Source: JAAXHF01 sp965242605 (GTDB lineage Bacteria; Desulfobacterota; Binatia; Bin18). From it: a stretch of 64,000 bases of DNA. The translations under genes were made by a program, and so were the position numbers. Below the pieces are notes generated by a model. The model saw only the letters and a list, made by a program, of their open reading frames with translations, ran no database searches and had not been told where the DNA came from. Below are positions 16,792 to 25,795 of the stretch, one piece after another. Numbering within the stretch: the first letter of the stretch is position 1; the number at the start of each line of letters is the position of its first letter. The stretch spans positions 1,674,001 through 1,738,000 of the forward strand of contig CBDESS010000001.1 of NCBI GenBank assembly GCA_965242605.1. The letters run 5' to 3'.

Positions 16792-18105
16792 ATGACGCAG
16801 GCTGAGGAGAGCGTTGCGGCGAAGTCCTGCCGCGTGCGGCTGTGGCTGTTGTGTGGCCTCGGCCTCAGCCTGCTGGGCATGTCGGGCGTCCCTGCTGAGA
16901 CGCCGCCGGACCCGCTGCCTCTGGCCTGGTGTCTTGAGCGTGCCGAGGATGCCAGCCCTGACCTTGAGGTCGCCCGGATGAACGTCAAGGCCGCCGAGCA
17001 GCGCGTATATCCGGCCGGCGTGCTGCCCGACCCTCGCTTTCGCTACGATCTCAGCAATGTGCCGACCGACGATTTTGACCTGCGCTCGACCCCGCTTTCC
17101 GGCCAGCAGTTCGGCCTGAGCCAGAAACTGCCCTTTCCGGGCATTCTCGGCAGCCAACGCGCCGTGGCGCACTCCGCGGCCGCGGCGGCTCGAGAGACGC
17201 TCGGCGACGAGTCCCGACGGATCGCGGCCACGGTCGAACGCGCCTGGGTTGAGCTCGGCTTTGCCCAGCGCGCGCTTGATGTCACCGCGGAGAACATCGA
17301 CCTTCTGCGCCAGTTGGCCAAGATCGCCGAGGCCAAGTACCGGGTTGGGGAGGGTCTCCAGCAGGATGTCATCCGCGCTCAGGTCGCGCTGACCGAGCTG
17401 CTTGACGAACGCCTGCGGCGCGAAGCGACTAGCCGTTCTGCCGAAGCTCGGCTGGCCGGCCTGCTTGACTTGCCCCCCAGCCTGTGGTTTCCCCCGACGG
17501 CGTCGCTCCGCGACCCGGCACCGCTGCCGGACCTGGACCTGCTCCTCGATCAGTTGGAGTCAAGCAGCCCGCGGCTGCGCGCCCTGGCCAGACGGGTTGA
17601 GGAGGCCGAGCATCGCCAGCATGTCGCCAGGCTGGAGGGATACCCCGATTTCGACCTCGGTTTTGGCTACCGCCTGCGCCGGCGGGTCAGGGGGGACCCG
17701 GTGAACGGTGACGACTTCCTCGGCGCGAGCCTGGTGATCCAGCTCCCGCTTGACCGCCGCAAGTGGCGGGCGCAGGTCGCCGAGCGAGACGCGCTCATCC
17801 GCAGAAGCAAGGCGGAATATCGCAAGGGCCGCGCCGGCCTGCGCGATGAGGTGCGGGCACGTTATGCGGACCTGGAACGTGCCGACCGGACGATCTCCCT
17901 GATCGAGGACGGCCTGCTGCCCCAGGCGCGTCAATCGCTGAATTCGAGCCGTTCGGACTACACGGTAGACAAGGGGAGTTTCCTGAGCCTGATTGACAGC
18001 CAAGTGCGGCTGCTCAACGCCCAGCTACGGCTCGAACGGGCCATCGCTGACCGCCGCGCCGCCTTCGCGGCGATTGAGGCCAGCGTGGGGGCATCGCTGC
18101 GATGA
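16792..18105 (+). CDS. cusC: TolC-family outer-membrane efflux channel (CusC-like)
   Basis: 437 residues from the ATG at 16792, which places the signal peptide (LWLLCGLGLSLLGMSGVPAE) near the N-terminus; a longer frame starts at 16633 but lacks that logic. Two repeated helical-hairpin halves are visible, beginning LEVARMNVKAAEQRVYPAGV and LRALARRVEEAEHRQHVARL, each followed by an amphipathic barrel strand such as DFDLGFGYRL. This is the OEP/TolC architecture. It forms the outer-membrane duct for the adaptor and RND pump encoded downstream. Its stop overlaps the adaptor start by 4 bases. Confidence 0.88.
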   Translation: MTQAEESVAAKSCRVRLWLLCGLGLSLLGMSGVPAETPPDPLPLAWCLERAEDASPDLEVARMNVKAAEQRVYPAGVLPDPRFRYDLSNVPTDDFDLRSTPLSGQQFGLSQKLPFPGILGSQRAVAHSAAAAARETLGDESRRIAATVERAWVELGFAQRALDVTAENIDLLRQLAKIAEAKYRVGEGLQQDVIRAQVALTELLDERLRREATSRSAEARLAGLLDLPPSLWFPPTASLRDPAPLPDLDLLLDQLESSSPRLRALARRVEEAEHRQHVARLEGYPDFDLGFGYRLRRRVRGDPVNGDDFLGASLVIQLPLDRRKWRAQVAERDALIRRSKAEYRKGRAGLRDEVRARYADLERADRTISLIEDGLLPQARQSLNSSRSDYTVDKGSFLSLIDSQVRLLNAQLRLERAIADRRAAFAAIEASVGASLR

Positions 18106-19622
18106 AGACCAGGCAATGGCTCGCGATGCTTGCGACTGTTATCGCGGCGGCACTCGGCGGCTGGTGGGTTGGTGCGCGGCTCGGGCCGGACTCCCCAGGT
18201 CCTTTGTCCGCGGCCAGCCCGGCCGGCCCTTGCCCGGCCGGTGCCAATCCCCTCTACTGGAAGGCACCAATGGACCCGACCTATATCCGTGACGAGCCGG
18301 GCCAGAGCCCGATGGGCATGGACTTAGTACCTGTCTGCCTGGGTGAGACAGCCGCAGGCGGTGCAGACAGTGTCCGAATAGCTCCGATGCTCATCCAGAG
18401 CATGGGCGTCCGCACGGAGCCGGCCGCCCGACGCGCCCTCTCTCGCAAAGTCCGCACCGTGGGCCGCGTGACCTATGACGAGCGCCGCGTGAGCCATGTG
18501 CACACCAAGGTGCAGGGCTGGATCGAGCGCCTCTTTGTCGGCTACGAGGGTGATCTAGTCAAACACGGCCAGCCCTTGCTGGAGATATACTCGCCCGAGC
18601 TGGTCTCTACCGCGGAAGAGTTGTTGTTGGCGAAGCGCTACCGCGACTCCACGCGCCGGAGCCGCTTTGAGGATGTGTCGCGCGGGGGAGCGGAACTCTT
18701 CCGGGCCGCGCGGCGGCGCCTCGAACTGTGGGACATCGCTGAGCGCGACATTGAACGCCTGCTGGAGACCGGACAGGTGCAAAAAACCCTGACCCTCAAT
18801 GCCCCGACAGAAGGCGTGGTCACCCACCTCATGGTGCGGCAGGGCATGGAAATCGGGCCGAACAACAACCTGTATACAATTGCCGACCTTTCCCGGGTGT
18901 GGCTCTACGCCGATGTGTACGAGTATGAACTGCCCTGGGTCCGAGAGGGTCAGAACGCGACCATCGAACTGAGCTATCTGCCCGGACATACCTTCGAGGG
19001 GACTGTGACCTACGTCTCCCTGTTCCTTGACCCCAAGACGCGCACCGCCCGCGTTCGGATTGAACTCGACAACCCTGGCCTCCTGCTCAAGCCTGACATG
19101 TTCGCCAACGTGACAATTGAGACCGGGGCACGCGAGGATGTACTCGCTGTTCCAGAGGAAGCTGTCATCCGCTCTGGCCGGCGCTCGCTCGTTGTTGTCA
19201 CCAATGGCGGTGGGCGCTTTGCGCCTCGGGAAGTCCGGCTTGGCGTTGACAGCGGTGACGGCTGGGTTGAGGTGCAGGACGGCTTGGCCGAAGGTGACCG
19301 GGTCGTGACCTCCGGCCAGTTCCTCATCGACAGCGAAAGCAAGCTCCAGGAAGCCATACAGAAAATGTTGGTGGCGACGCCGGCGATGAAGCACGAGAGA
19401 GCCGGGACGCAGGTGGCCACTCCAGCCCATGCCGCCCATACGCCTTCCGGGCATGGGCTGGTCGGCTCCGCCGGTCACGCTATGATGGAGCATGGGGAAA
19501 CCGGGGCACCGGCGTCGGCCCCTACCCACGCCGGCCATACGCCGCCCCGGCTGCCCCACGGGCTGGTCAACCACGCCGGTCACGCCCTGATGGAGTACGA
19601 GGCGACCGGTACCGAGCCCTGA
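18102..19622 (+). CDS. cusB: RND efflux periplasmic adaptor (CusB-like) with His/Met-rich tail
   Basis: 506 residues. An N-terminal membrane anchor (7-25) leads to a heavy-metal-binding-type segment at 50-79 (YWKAPMDPTYIRDEPGQSPM, then GMDLVP) in which the usual CPMHP and CPKCGM cysteines are mostly gone. The lipoyl/barrel-sandwich core follows, with KVQGWIERLFVGYEGDLVKH and the APTEGVVTHLMVRQGMEI strand, then beta-barrel and membrane-proximal domains ending with GDRVVTSGQFLIDSESKLQE. Residues 443-506 form a duplicated His/Met-rich tail. It bridges CusA to CusC and probably hands on Cu(I)/Ag(I). ATGA overlap with cusC. Confidence 0.9.
   Translation: MKTRQWLAMLATVIAAALGGWWVGARLGPDSPGPLSAASPAGPCPAGANPLYWKAPMDPTYIRDEPGQSPMGMDLVPVCLGETAAGGADSVRIAPMLIQSMGVRTEPAARRALSRKVRTVGRVTYDERRVSHVHTKVQGWIERLFVGYEGDLVKHGQPLLEIYSPELVSTAEELLLAKRYRDSTRRSRFEDVSRGGAELFRAARRRLELWDIAERDIERLLETGQVQKTLTLNAPTEGVVTHLMVRQGMEIGPNNNLYTIADLSRVWLYADVYEYELPWVREGQNATIELSYLPGHTFEGTVTYVSLFLDPKTRTARVRIELDNPGLLLKPDMFANVTIETGAREDVLAVPEEAVIRSGRRSLVVVTNGGGRFAPREVRLGVDSGDGWVEVQDGLAEGDRVVTSGQFLIDSESKLQEAIQKMLVATPAMKHERAGTQVATPAHAAHTPSGHGLVGSAGHAMMEHGETGAPASAPTHAGHTPPRLPHGLVNHAGHALMEYEATGTEP
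19428..19619 (+). repeat. Two tandem His/Met-rich modules coding the CusB C-terminus
   Basis: Two copies, 33 and 31 codons long (19428-19526 and 19527-19619), share the pattern H-A-x-H-T-P then H-G-L-V, then A-G-H-A-[ML]-M-E. Together they carry 10 His and 3 Met and no Cys. Standard CusB proteins end before this region. Metal buffering is inferred from composition. Confidence 0.7.
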
Positions 19623-19637
19623 GCCGGGGAGTAGCCC

Positions 19638-22600
19638 ATGCTGCGCCAGATCATCGTCGGCTCGGCGCGCAATCCCCTGCTCGTCGGGCTGGCCACGCTC
19701 GTACTCGTCCTGTGGGGCGGCTATGCCGCCTACAACATGCCGCTTGACGCCATCCCCGACCTGTCCGATGTGCAGGTCATCGTCTTCACCGAATACCCCG
19801 GCCAGGCCCCGCAGGTGGTTGAGGACCAAGTCACCTATCCGCTGACAACGGCCATGCTGGCCGTCCCCTTTGCCAAGAGTGTGCGCGGCTACTCCTTCTT
19901 CGGCTTCTCGTTTGTGTATGTGATCTTTGAGGACGGGACCGATCTGTATTGGGCGCGCTCGCGGGTGCTGGAATACCTGAACTCTGTCTCCGGCCGGCTG
20001 CCGGCCGGCGTAACCCCCGCCCTCGGCCCGGACGCCACCGGGGTCGGCTGGGTATACGAATACGCCCTGGTTGATCGCAGCGGTGAGCGTGACTTGGCCG
20101 AGCTGCGCTCAATCCAGGACTGGTACCTGCGCTATGAACTCCAGACGGTTCCCGGTGTGGCCGAGGTCGCCTCGGTCGGGGGGTTTGTCCGCCAGTATCA
20201 GGTAGAGGTTGCCCCCAACGCGCTGGCCGCCTATGGCATTCCCCTCTCGCAGGTGCGCCGTGCCATCCAGCGCAGCAACAGCGACGTCGGCGGGCGGCTG
20301 ATTGAAATAGCCGAATCCGAGTTCATGGTTCGGGGCCGGGGCTACCTCAAGTCCATCGCCGACCTGGAGCAGATCGCCATTGGCACGGACGGGCGCGGCA
20401 CGCCGGTGCTGCTGCGCGATGTGGCCCACATCCATGCCGGCCCTGAGCTGCGCCGTGGCCTGACTGATCTGAACGGCGAGGGCGAGGTTGTTGCCGGCAT
20501 TGTGGTGATGCGCTTCGGCGACAACGCCCTTGAAGTCATTCACGACGTCAAGGCCAAGCTCCAGACCCTCAAGGCCGGACTGCCCGCCGGGGTTGAACTC
20601 ATTGAGGTGTACGACCGGGCGGGGCTGATCAACCGGGCCGTAGACACCCTCCAGGAGAAGCTGCTTGAAGAGATTGCCATTGTGGCCCTGGTGTGCGTGC
20701 TCTTCCTCTTCCACGCCCGCAGCGCCTTTGTGGCCATTCTCACCCTGCCGCTCGGCATCCTGGTATCGTTCATCGTCATGTACCACCAGGGTCTCAACGC
20801 CAACATCATGTCGCTCGGCGGCATCGCCATCGCCATTGGGGCAATGGTTGACGCCGCAGTCGTTATGGTCGAGAACGCCCACAAGCACCTGGAGCGCAGC
20901 GCCGGCACAAAGCCCAGGACCGAGCTCCTGATTGACGCGGCCACCGAGGTCGGCCCCTCGCTGTTCTTCTCGCTGCTCATTATCACCGTTTCCTTCTTCC
21001 CCGTCTTCAGTCTCCAGGCCCAGGAGGGCCGGCTCTTCTCACCCCTGGCCTTTACCAAGACCTATGCAATGGCCGGGGCGGCCGTTCTGGCCATCACCAT
21101 CGTGCCGCTATTCATGGTCTGGTTCATCCGCGGCCGCCTCGTGCCCGAACACCGCAACCCCCTGAACCGCTTGCTGCTGTGGGCCTATGCCCCGGTCATC
21201 CGCTTTGTCCTGCGCCGCAAGGCGGTCGTCATCATCACCGCGGTTGGTGTGCTGGCGGCAACGCTCGTGCCGCTAGGCCAGCTCGGCTCCGAGTTCATGC
21301 CGCCGCTCAACGAGGGCGACCTCCTCTACATGCCCACCACCCTGCCCGGCCTGTCCATCACCAAGGCGCGCGAGATTCTCCAGCAGACCGACCGCATGAT
21401 CCGCCAGTTTCCCGAGGTCCGGCACGTCTTCGGCAAGGTGGGCCGAGCCGAAACGGCCACCGACCCGGCCCCGCTGTCCATGATTGAGACCACTATCACC
21501 CTCAAGCCGCCCGAGCAGTGGCGGCCCGGCATGACGGTCCAGAAGCTCATTGCCGAACTCGACCGGGCCGTGCGCCTGCCCGGCGTGACCAACGCCTGGA
21601 CGATGCCGATCAAGACGCGCATCGACATGCTCTCAACCGGCATCAAGACGCCGGTCGGCATCAAGGTGGCCGGGCCGGATCTGCCGACCCTCCAGGAGCT
21701 CGGCGAGCGGATTGAATCGCTCCTGCGCAACGAGCCGGGGACGCTCAGCGTATTCGCCGAGCGGGTGGTCGGCGGCAACTACCTCGACTTTGAGATTGAC
21801 CGCCGCGAGATCGCCCGCTACGGCCTGACGGTCGGTGATGTCCATGATGTCATCGAGTCGGCGATTGGCGGCCGCAACGTCACCTTTACCGTCGAAGGGC
21901 TGGAGCGCTACCCGGTCAACCTGCGCTACTCACGCGAACTGCGCGACAACCTGACCATGTTGCGCCGCGTCCTGGTGCCGACCCCGACAGGTGCCCAGAT
22001 CCCCCTCTCGCAGCTCGCCGCCCTTGAGCTCAAAAAAGGTCCCCCGTCAATCAAGAGCGAGAACGCCCGCCTTAACGCCTGGGTCTATGTGGACCTCGAC
22101 GGCGTTGATGTCGGCACCTGGGTCAACCGGGCCAAGGCCACGCTGGAGCATCACCTTCGGCTGCCAGCCGGCTACAGTCTGGCCTGGAGCGGGCAGTATG
22201 AGTATATGGAGCGAGCCGCGCAGCGCTTGCAGATTGTAGTCCCCATCACCCTTGGCATCATCTTCCTGCTGCTGTTCCTGAACTTCCGCCGGCTGTCGGA
22301 CACCTTGATCGTCATGCTGACCCTGCCGTTCGGCCTGATCGGTGGCGTGTGGCTGCTGTGGGCGCTCGACTATAACCTGAGCGTCGCCGTTGGCGTGGGT
22401 TTCATCGCCCTGGCCGGCGTGTCTGCCGAGCTGGGCGTGCTGCTGCTCGTCTTCCTCAACGAGGCGGTGGCCCGCTTCCGGCGCGAGAATCGCCTCCACA
22501 CCCGGGGCGATCTGCTGGAGGCGGTGCGCGAAGGAGCCGGGCTGCGCGTCCGGCCGATTCTGATGACGGTCACGTCCACGATTGCCGGGCTGCTGCCCAT

Positions 22601-22763
22601 CATGTGGGGGACGGGGACCGGGGCCGAGACCATGCGACGGATCGCCGCTCCAATGGTGGGCGGACTGGTCTCGGCGACTGTGCTCACCCTGGTGGTGATC
22701 CCGGTCATTTTTGCCCTGGCGCGCGGCTGGGACCTGCCCAAACGCGCCGCCGGCCCGGCCTGA
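19638..22763 (+). CDS. cusA: Heavy-metal efflux RND pump, CusA-like
   Basis: 1041 residues, the standard length for HME-RND pumps, with 12 predicted membrane spans and two large periplasmic loops. The TM4 signature is GAMVDAAVVMVENAHKHLE, the CusA (monovalent Cu/Ag) form rather than the D-F-G-x-x-V-D-G form of Zn/Co/Ni CzcA pumps. Other family blocks are NMPLDAIPDLSDVQVIVFTE near the N-terminus and TGIKTPVGIKVAGPDLPTLQ in the periplasmic part. It exports metal in exchange for protons. It lies 15 bases after cusB. No CusF chaperone or CusRS regulator is visible nearby. Confidence 0.92.
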   Translation: MLRQIIVGSARNPLLVGLATLVLVLWGGYAAYNMPLDAIPDLSDVQVIVFTEYPGQAPQVVEDQVTYPLTTAMLAVPFAKSVRGYSFFGFSFVYVIFEDGTDLYWARSRVLEYLNSVSGRLPAGVTPALGPDATGVGWVYEYALVDRSGERDLAELRSIQDWYLRYELQTVPGVAEVASVGGFVRQYQVEVAPNALAAYGIPLSQVRRAIQRSNSDVGGRLIEIAESEFMVRGRGYLKSIADLEQIAIGTDGRGTPVLLRDVAHIHAGPELRRGLTDLNGEGEVVAGIVVMRFGDNALEVIHDVKAKLQTLKAGLPAGVELIEVYDRAGLINRAVDTLQEKLLEEIAIVALVCVLFLFHARSAFVAILTLPLGILVSFIVMYHQGLNANIMSLGGIAIAIGAMVDAAVVMVENAHKHLERSAGTKPRTELLIDAATEVGPSLFFSLLIITVSFFPVFSLQAQEGRLFSPLAFTKTYAMAGAAVLAITIVPLFMVWFIRGRLVPEHRNPLNRLLLWAYAPVIRFVLRRKAVVIITAVGVLAATLVPLGQLGSEFMPPLNEGDLLYMPTTLPGLSITKAREILQQTDRMIRQFPEVRHVFGKVGRAETATDPAPLSMIETTITLKPPEQWRPGMTVQKLIAELDRAVRLPGVTNAWTMPIKTRIDMLSTGIKTPVGIKVAGPDLPTLQELGERIESLLRNEPGTLSVFAERVVGGNYLDFEIDRREIARYGLTVGDVHDVIESAIGGRNVTFTVEGLERYPVNLRYSRELRDNLTMLRRVLVPTPTGAQIPLSQLAALELKKGPPSIKSENARLNAWVYVDLDGVDVGTWVNRAKATLEHHLRLPAGYSLAWSGQYEYMERAAQRLQIVVPITLGIIFLLLFLNFRRLSDTLIVMLTLPFGLIGGVWLLWALDYNLSVAVGVGFIALAGVSAELGVLLLVFLNEAVARFRRENRLHTRGDLLEAVREGAGLRVRPILMTVTSTIAGLLPIMWGTGTGAETMRRIAAPMVGGLVSATVLTLVVIPVIFALARGWDLPKRAAGPA

Positions 22764-22822
22764 GTTGGCGCAAACGTCCGGCCCCTTTTGCCCGGCCCCA
22801 ATAGCTGATAGCACAAGTGGCC

Positions 22823-23515
22823 ATGAACGAAACCCTGATTATCGCCGCCGGCTGGCTGTTGTTCGCCGGCAGCCATCTGCTGCTGTCTTCGGACTGGGTC
22901 CGGCCCAAGCTGGTGGCTGCCTGGGGCGAACGGCTCTTTCAGGGCGTATACTCGCTGGTTGCGCTGGCCACCTTTGTGCCCCTGTGTGTGTATTATGGCC
23001 GGCATAAGCATGTCGGGCCGCAGGTGTGGATCACCCTGGAGCCGTATCTGCTGGCGCGTGACTTCAACATCGGCTGTATGCTGCTCGCCTTTGTCCTGCT
23101 GCTAGGAGGGGTGCTGGAGCGCCCGCCCAGCTCTCTGCTGGCTCAGGGCAGGCCTCAGGCCTACGGCCTGACCCGCATTACCCGTCACCCGGTTTTTGCC
23201 GCGGCCTTCCTGTTTGGCTTGGCCCATATTGCGGTGATTGGTGGGCTGGGCGATCTCGTCTTTTTTGGTGGCTTTGTGGCATTTGCCTGGGCTGGATCCA
23301 GCCATCAGGACCGGCGCAAGAGTAGAGATGTGCCCGGCTATGCCGAGTTTCAGGCCGCTACCTCGTTTGTTCCCTTTGCCGCGATTGTGGCGAAAAAACA
23401 GCCCTTCCCCGGCCGCGAATTGCGCTGGGGCATGATCGTGCTTGCCCTGATCGTCTTCTATGTCGTGCGCTTGTATCATCCCGCCGTATTTGGCGGAGTG
23501 TTGATGACCTTATGA
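22823..23515 (+). CDS. NnrU-family membrane protein
   Basis: 230 residues with six hydrophobic segments, starting at the N-terminus (TLIIAAGWLLFAGSHLLL). The family landmark is YGLTRITRHPVFAAAFLFGLAHI at about 115-137, shared with NnrU and isoprenylcysteine methyltransferase-like proteins. A GTG lies two codons before the ATG at 22823. The stop overlaps the recQ start (ATGA). NnrU is linked to nitrite/nitric-oxide respiration in some denitrifiers, but no such genes are close here, so the function is open. Confidence 0.8.
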   Translation: MNETLIIAAGWLLFAGSHLLLSSDWVRPKLVAAWGERLFQGVYSLVALATFVPLCVYYGRHKHVGPQVWITLEPYLLARDFNIGCMLLAFVLLLGGVLERPPSSLLAQGRPQAYGLTRITRHPVFAAAFLFGLAHIAVIGGLGDLVFFGGFVAFAWAGSSHQDRRKSRDVPGYAEFQAATSFVPFAAIVAKKQPFPGRELRWGMIVLALIVFYVVRLYHPAVFGGVLMTL

Positions 23516-25749
23516 GAGGGGAAGGCTCCCACACCACCGCCTCGGCCGATCCGTTCGCCGATCCACAGGCGCTTGACACGGCACTCCACCGCTACTTTGG
23601 CTTTGATGTGTTCCGTCCGGGACAGCGCGAGGTGATCGAAAGCGTGCTGGCTGGTCGTTCAACGGTCGCCATTATGCCGACCGGGGGCGGCAAGTCGCTG
23701 TGCTACCAACTCCCAGCCCTGCTCAGCCAGGGCGTCACCGTAGTCGTCTCTCCGCTCATTGCGCTGATGAAGGATCAGGTTGACCAGCTCCACGCCCGAG
23801 GAATTCTGTACTCTGCGGCCCTGAACTCCAGCCTGTCACGCGCCGAGAGTGAGAGGCGGATTCAGCGGCTACTCAGCCAGCAGTTGAAGCTGCTCTACGT
23901 TGCCCCGGAGCGCTTTGGGGTGCCGGGCTTTCTTGAGCTGCTCCAGCGCGTGCCGATCGGGCTGTTTGTGGTTGACGAGGCCCACTGCGTGAGCCAGTGG
24001 GGGCACGATTTTCGGCCCGATTATCTCCAGTTGCGAGGGGCGATCCGCGCCCTGAAGCCCCGCGCCGTGCTGGCGCTGACGGCAACTGCCACGCCCGCGG
24101 TCCGGCGCGAGATTGCCTTCCAGCTCAGCTTGGCCGATCCGTTTCTGCTGGTCAATTCCTTTGACCGTCCGAATCTGTTTCTGGCCGTGGTACCGTGTGT
24201 CACCAGGGCCAAGCCCGAAGCTCTCATCGCTCTCCTGCGGGCCATTGGCGGCAGTTGCATTGTGTATGTCTCACGCCAACGGGACGCCGAAGCGCTGGCC
24301 GCGACACTCAACGAAGGTCAGATTCAGGCCGTCCCCTACCACGCCGGTCTGGAGCCGTCCCTGCGCCGCCAGAACCAGCAGGCCTTTATTGACGGAGCCA
24401 CGCGGGTCATCGTGGCCACCGTCGCCTTTGGCATGGGTATCGACAAATCCGATGTCCGGGCAGTGATTCACTATCAGCATCCCGGGTCGTTGGAAGCGTA
24501 CTATCAGGAGGCGGGCCGGGCCGGCCGGGATAACCAACCCGCCCAGTGCATCGCGCTGTACGACAAGCGCGACAGCGGCTTGCAGCGCTTTTTTATCAAC
24601 CAGCGCTATCCAGACTCTGGCGAGGTGCGCTCCATCTATCGTCTGCTCGTCAACGCGGTCGCGCCGCGCGACATCCCGCCGCACGCGCCCGGGCTGAGTG
24701 AGGAAAAGGTCAATGTCGCCCTGACCCTGCTCCAGGCGCAGGGCTATATTGAATGGACAGGCGCAACGGTCCGCGTCCTCGGCCAGACCAGCGCCCGGGA
24801 CTTGCGGCTCGATTTTTCTCTGGTCAGGCAGCGGCGACAGGCCGATTACCGCCGGCTCGACGAACTGCTCGATTATCTGACGACTGAGGGCTGCCGGCGA
24901 ACCGTCATCCTGCGTTACTTTGGGGAAAAAGTGACGGTCGGCCAGCAGTGCGGGAACTGTGACGTGTGCCGTGCCGAGCGGCCCACCACAATCGGCCTGC
25001 CAGAAGAGACGCAGCCCGCTCCGTCCCTGCCCGACAGCCGCCCGATTATTCTGGCCGCGGTAGCCGACCTCCAGAAACGCGGCCTCGGCCGGTCCGGCTT
25101 GGCCCAGGTCTTGTCCGGCAGCCGGTCAAAGCGGGTGCACCAACTCCAGCTCGACTCTTCGCCGCACTACGCGGCCTTGGCCCGCCTCACCCAGGATCAA
25201 ATCATTGAGCAGATTGACGCCTGTATTCAGGCCGGGGCACTCCGTCTGATTCCAGGCCAGTACCCGCGCGTTGTCCTGCCACCGCCCCAAACCAGAAAGG
25301 CGGCTTTGACCCCGACCGAAACGCCGTCTCAAGCCGTTCCTGAGCCTGTAGAGACCCCGCCCTCCGAACCAGCCCCGCCCCCCCAGGCTCGCCCCGCCCT
25401 CAGCGCTTCCTCCACCCTGTCTGACCCGGTACCGGCTGAGGTCTGCCGGGCAGTGTTAGACCTGGTACGGACGCAGGACGGCCAGTTGTCGCGCTCTGAG
25501 GTGGCCCATGTTCTGCGCGGCACAACACCGCCCGGCGCGCGTCCGGCGGACAAGACCGCGGCCTTGCCGGGCTATCGCTCTTTGGCCCGGCACTCCCGCC
25601 AGGACCTGCTGCGCGCGGTCGACGTGCTGATTGAGCAGAAGCTGTTAGTGGTGGAAGCGTCCGAATATCTGTATCTGTGGCTGACCCAGCAGGGAGCGGC
25701 CAGCCTCACAACGCTCGCGGCCCATGCGCTCCAGGCGGAGAGGATATAA
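23512..25749 (+). CDS. recQ: ATP-dependent DNA helicase RecQ
   Basis: 745 residues. Helicase motifs: MPTGGGKSLCYQLPAL (I), VVDEAHCVSQWGHDFR (II), ALTATATP (III), ATVAFGMGIDKSDVR (V) and YYQEAGRAGRDNQPAQC (VI). The zinc-binding subdomain ends in CGNCDVC. After it, two winged-helix-like modules of the same design follow each other: about 505-585 (LAAVADLQKRGLGRSGLAQV) and 640-735 (VLDLVRTQDGQLSRSEVAHV), joined by a Pro-rich linker near 595-635. No ordinary HRDC domain was recognised. It unwinds recombination and repair intermediates. Overlaps the NnrU gene. Confidence 0.93.
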   Translation: MRGEGSHTTASADPFADPQALDTALHRYFGFDVFRPGQREVIESVLAGRSTVAIMPTGGGKSLCYQLPALLSQGVTVVVSPLIALMKDQVDQLHARGILYSAALNSSLSRAESERRIQRLLSQQLKLLYVAPERFGVPGFLELLQRVPIGLFVVDEAHCVSQWGHDFRPDYLQLRGAIRALKPRAVLALTATATPAVRREIAFQLSLADPFLLVNSFDRPNLFLAVVPCVTRAKPEALIALLRAIGGSCIVYVSRQRDAEALAATLNEGQIQAVPYHAGLEPSLRRQNQQAFIDGATRVIVATVAFGMGIDKSDVRAVIHYQHPGSLEAYYQEAGRAGRDNQPAQCIALYDKRDSGLQRFFINQRYPDSGEVRSIYRLLVNAVAPRDIPPHAPGLSEEKVNVALTLLQAQGYIEWTGATVRVLGQTSARDLRLDFSLVRQRRQADYRRLDELLDYLTTEGCRRTVILRYFGEKVTVGQQCGNCDVCRAERPTTIGLPEETQPAPSLPDSRPIILAAVADLQKRGLGRSGLAQVLSGSRSKRVHQLQLDSSPHYAALARLTQDQIIEQIDACIQAGALRLIPGQYPRVVLPPPQTRKAALTPTETPSQAVPEPVETPPSEPAPPPQARPALSASSTLSDPVPAEVCRAVLDLVRTQDGQLSRSEVAHVLRGTTPPGARPADKTAALPGYRSLARHSRQDLLRAVDVLIEQKLLVVEASEYLYLWLTQQGAASLTTLAAHALQAERI

Positions 25750-25795
25750 GCATCGGCAGTTCCCCGCCAGCGTCTTGAAGCATGAGGGAGCACGT

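Noticed and set aside
18555..19829. 424-residue minus-strand open frame
   Set aside because: Antisense of the CusB gene; no recognisable domain.
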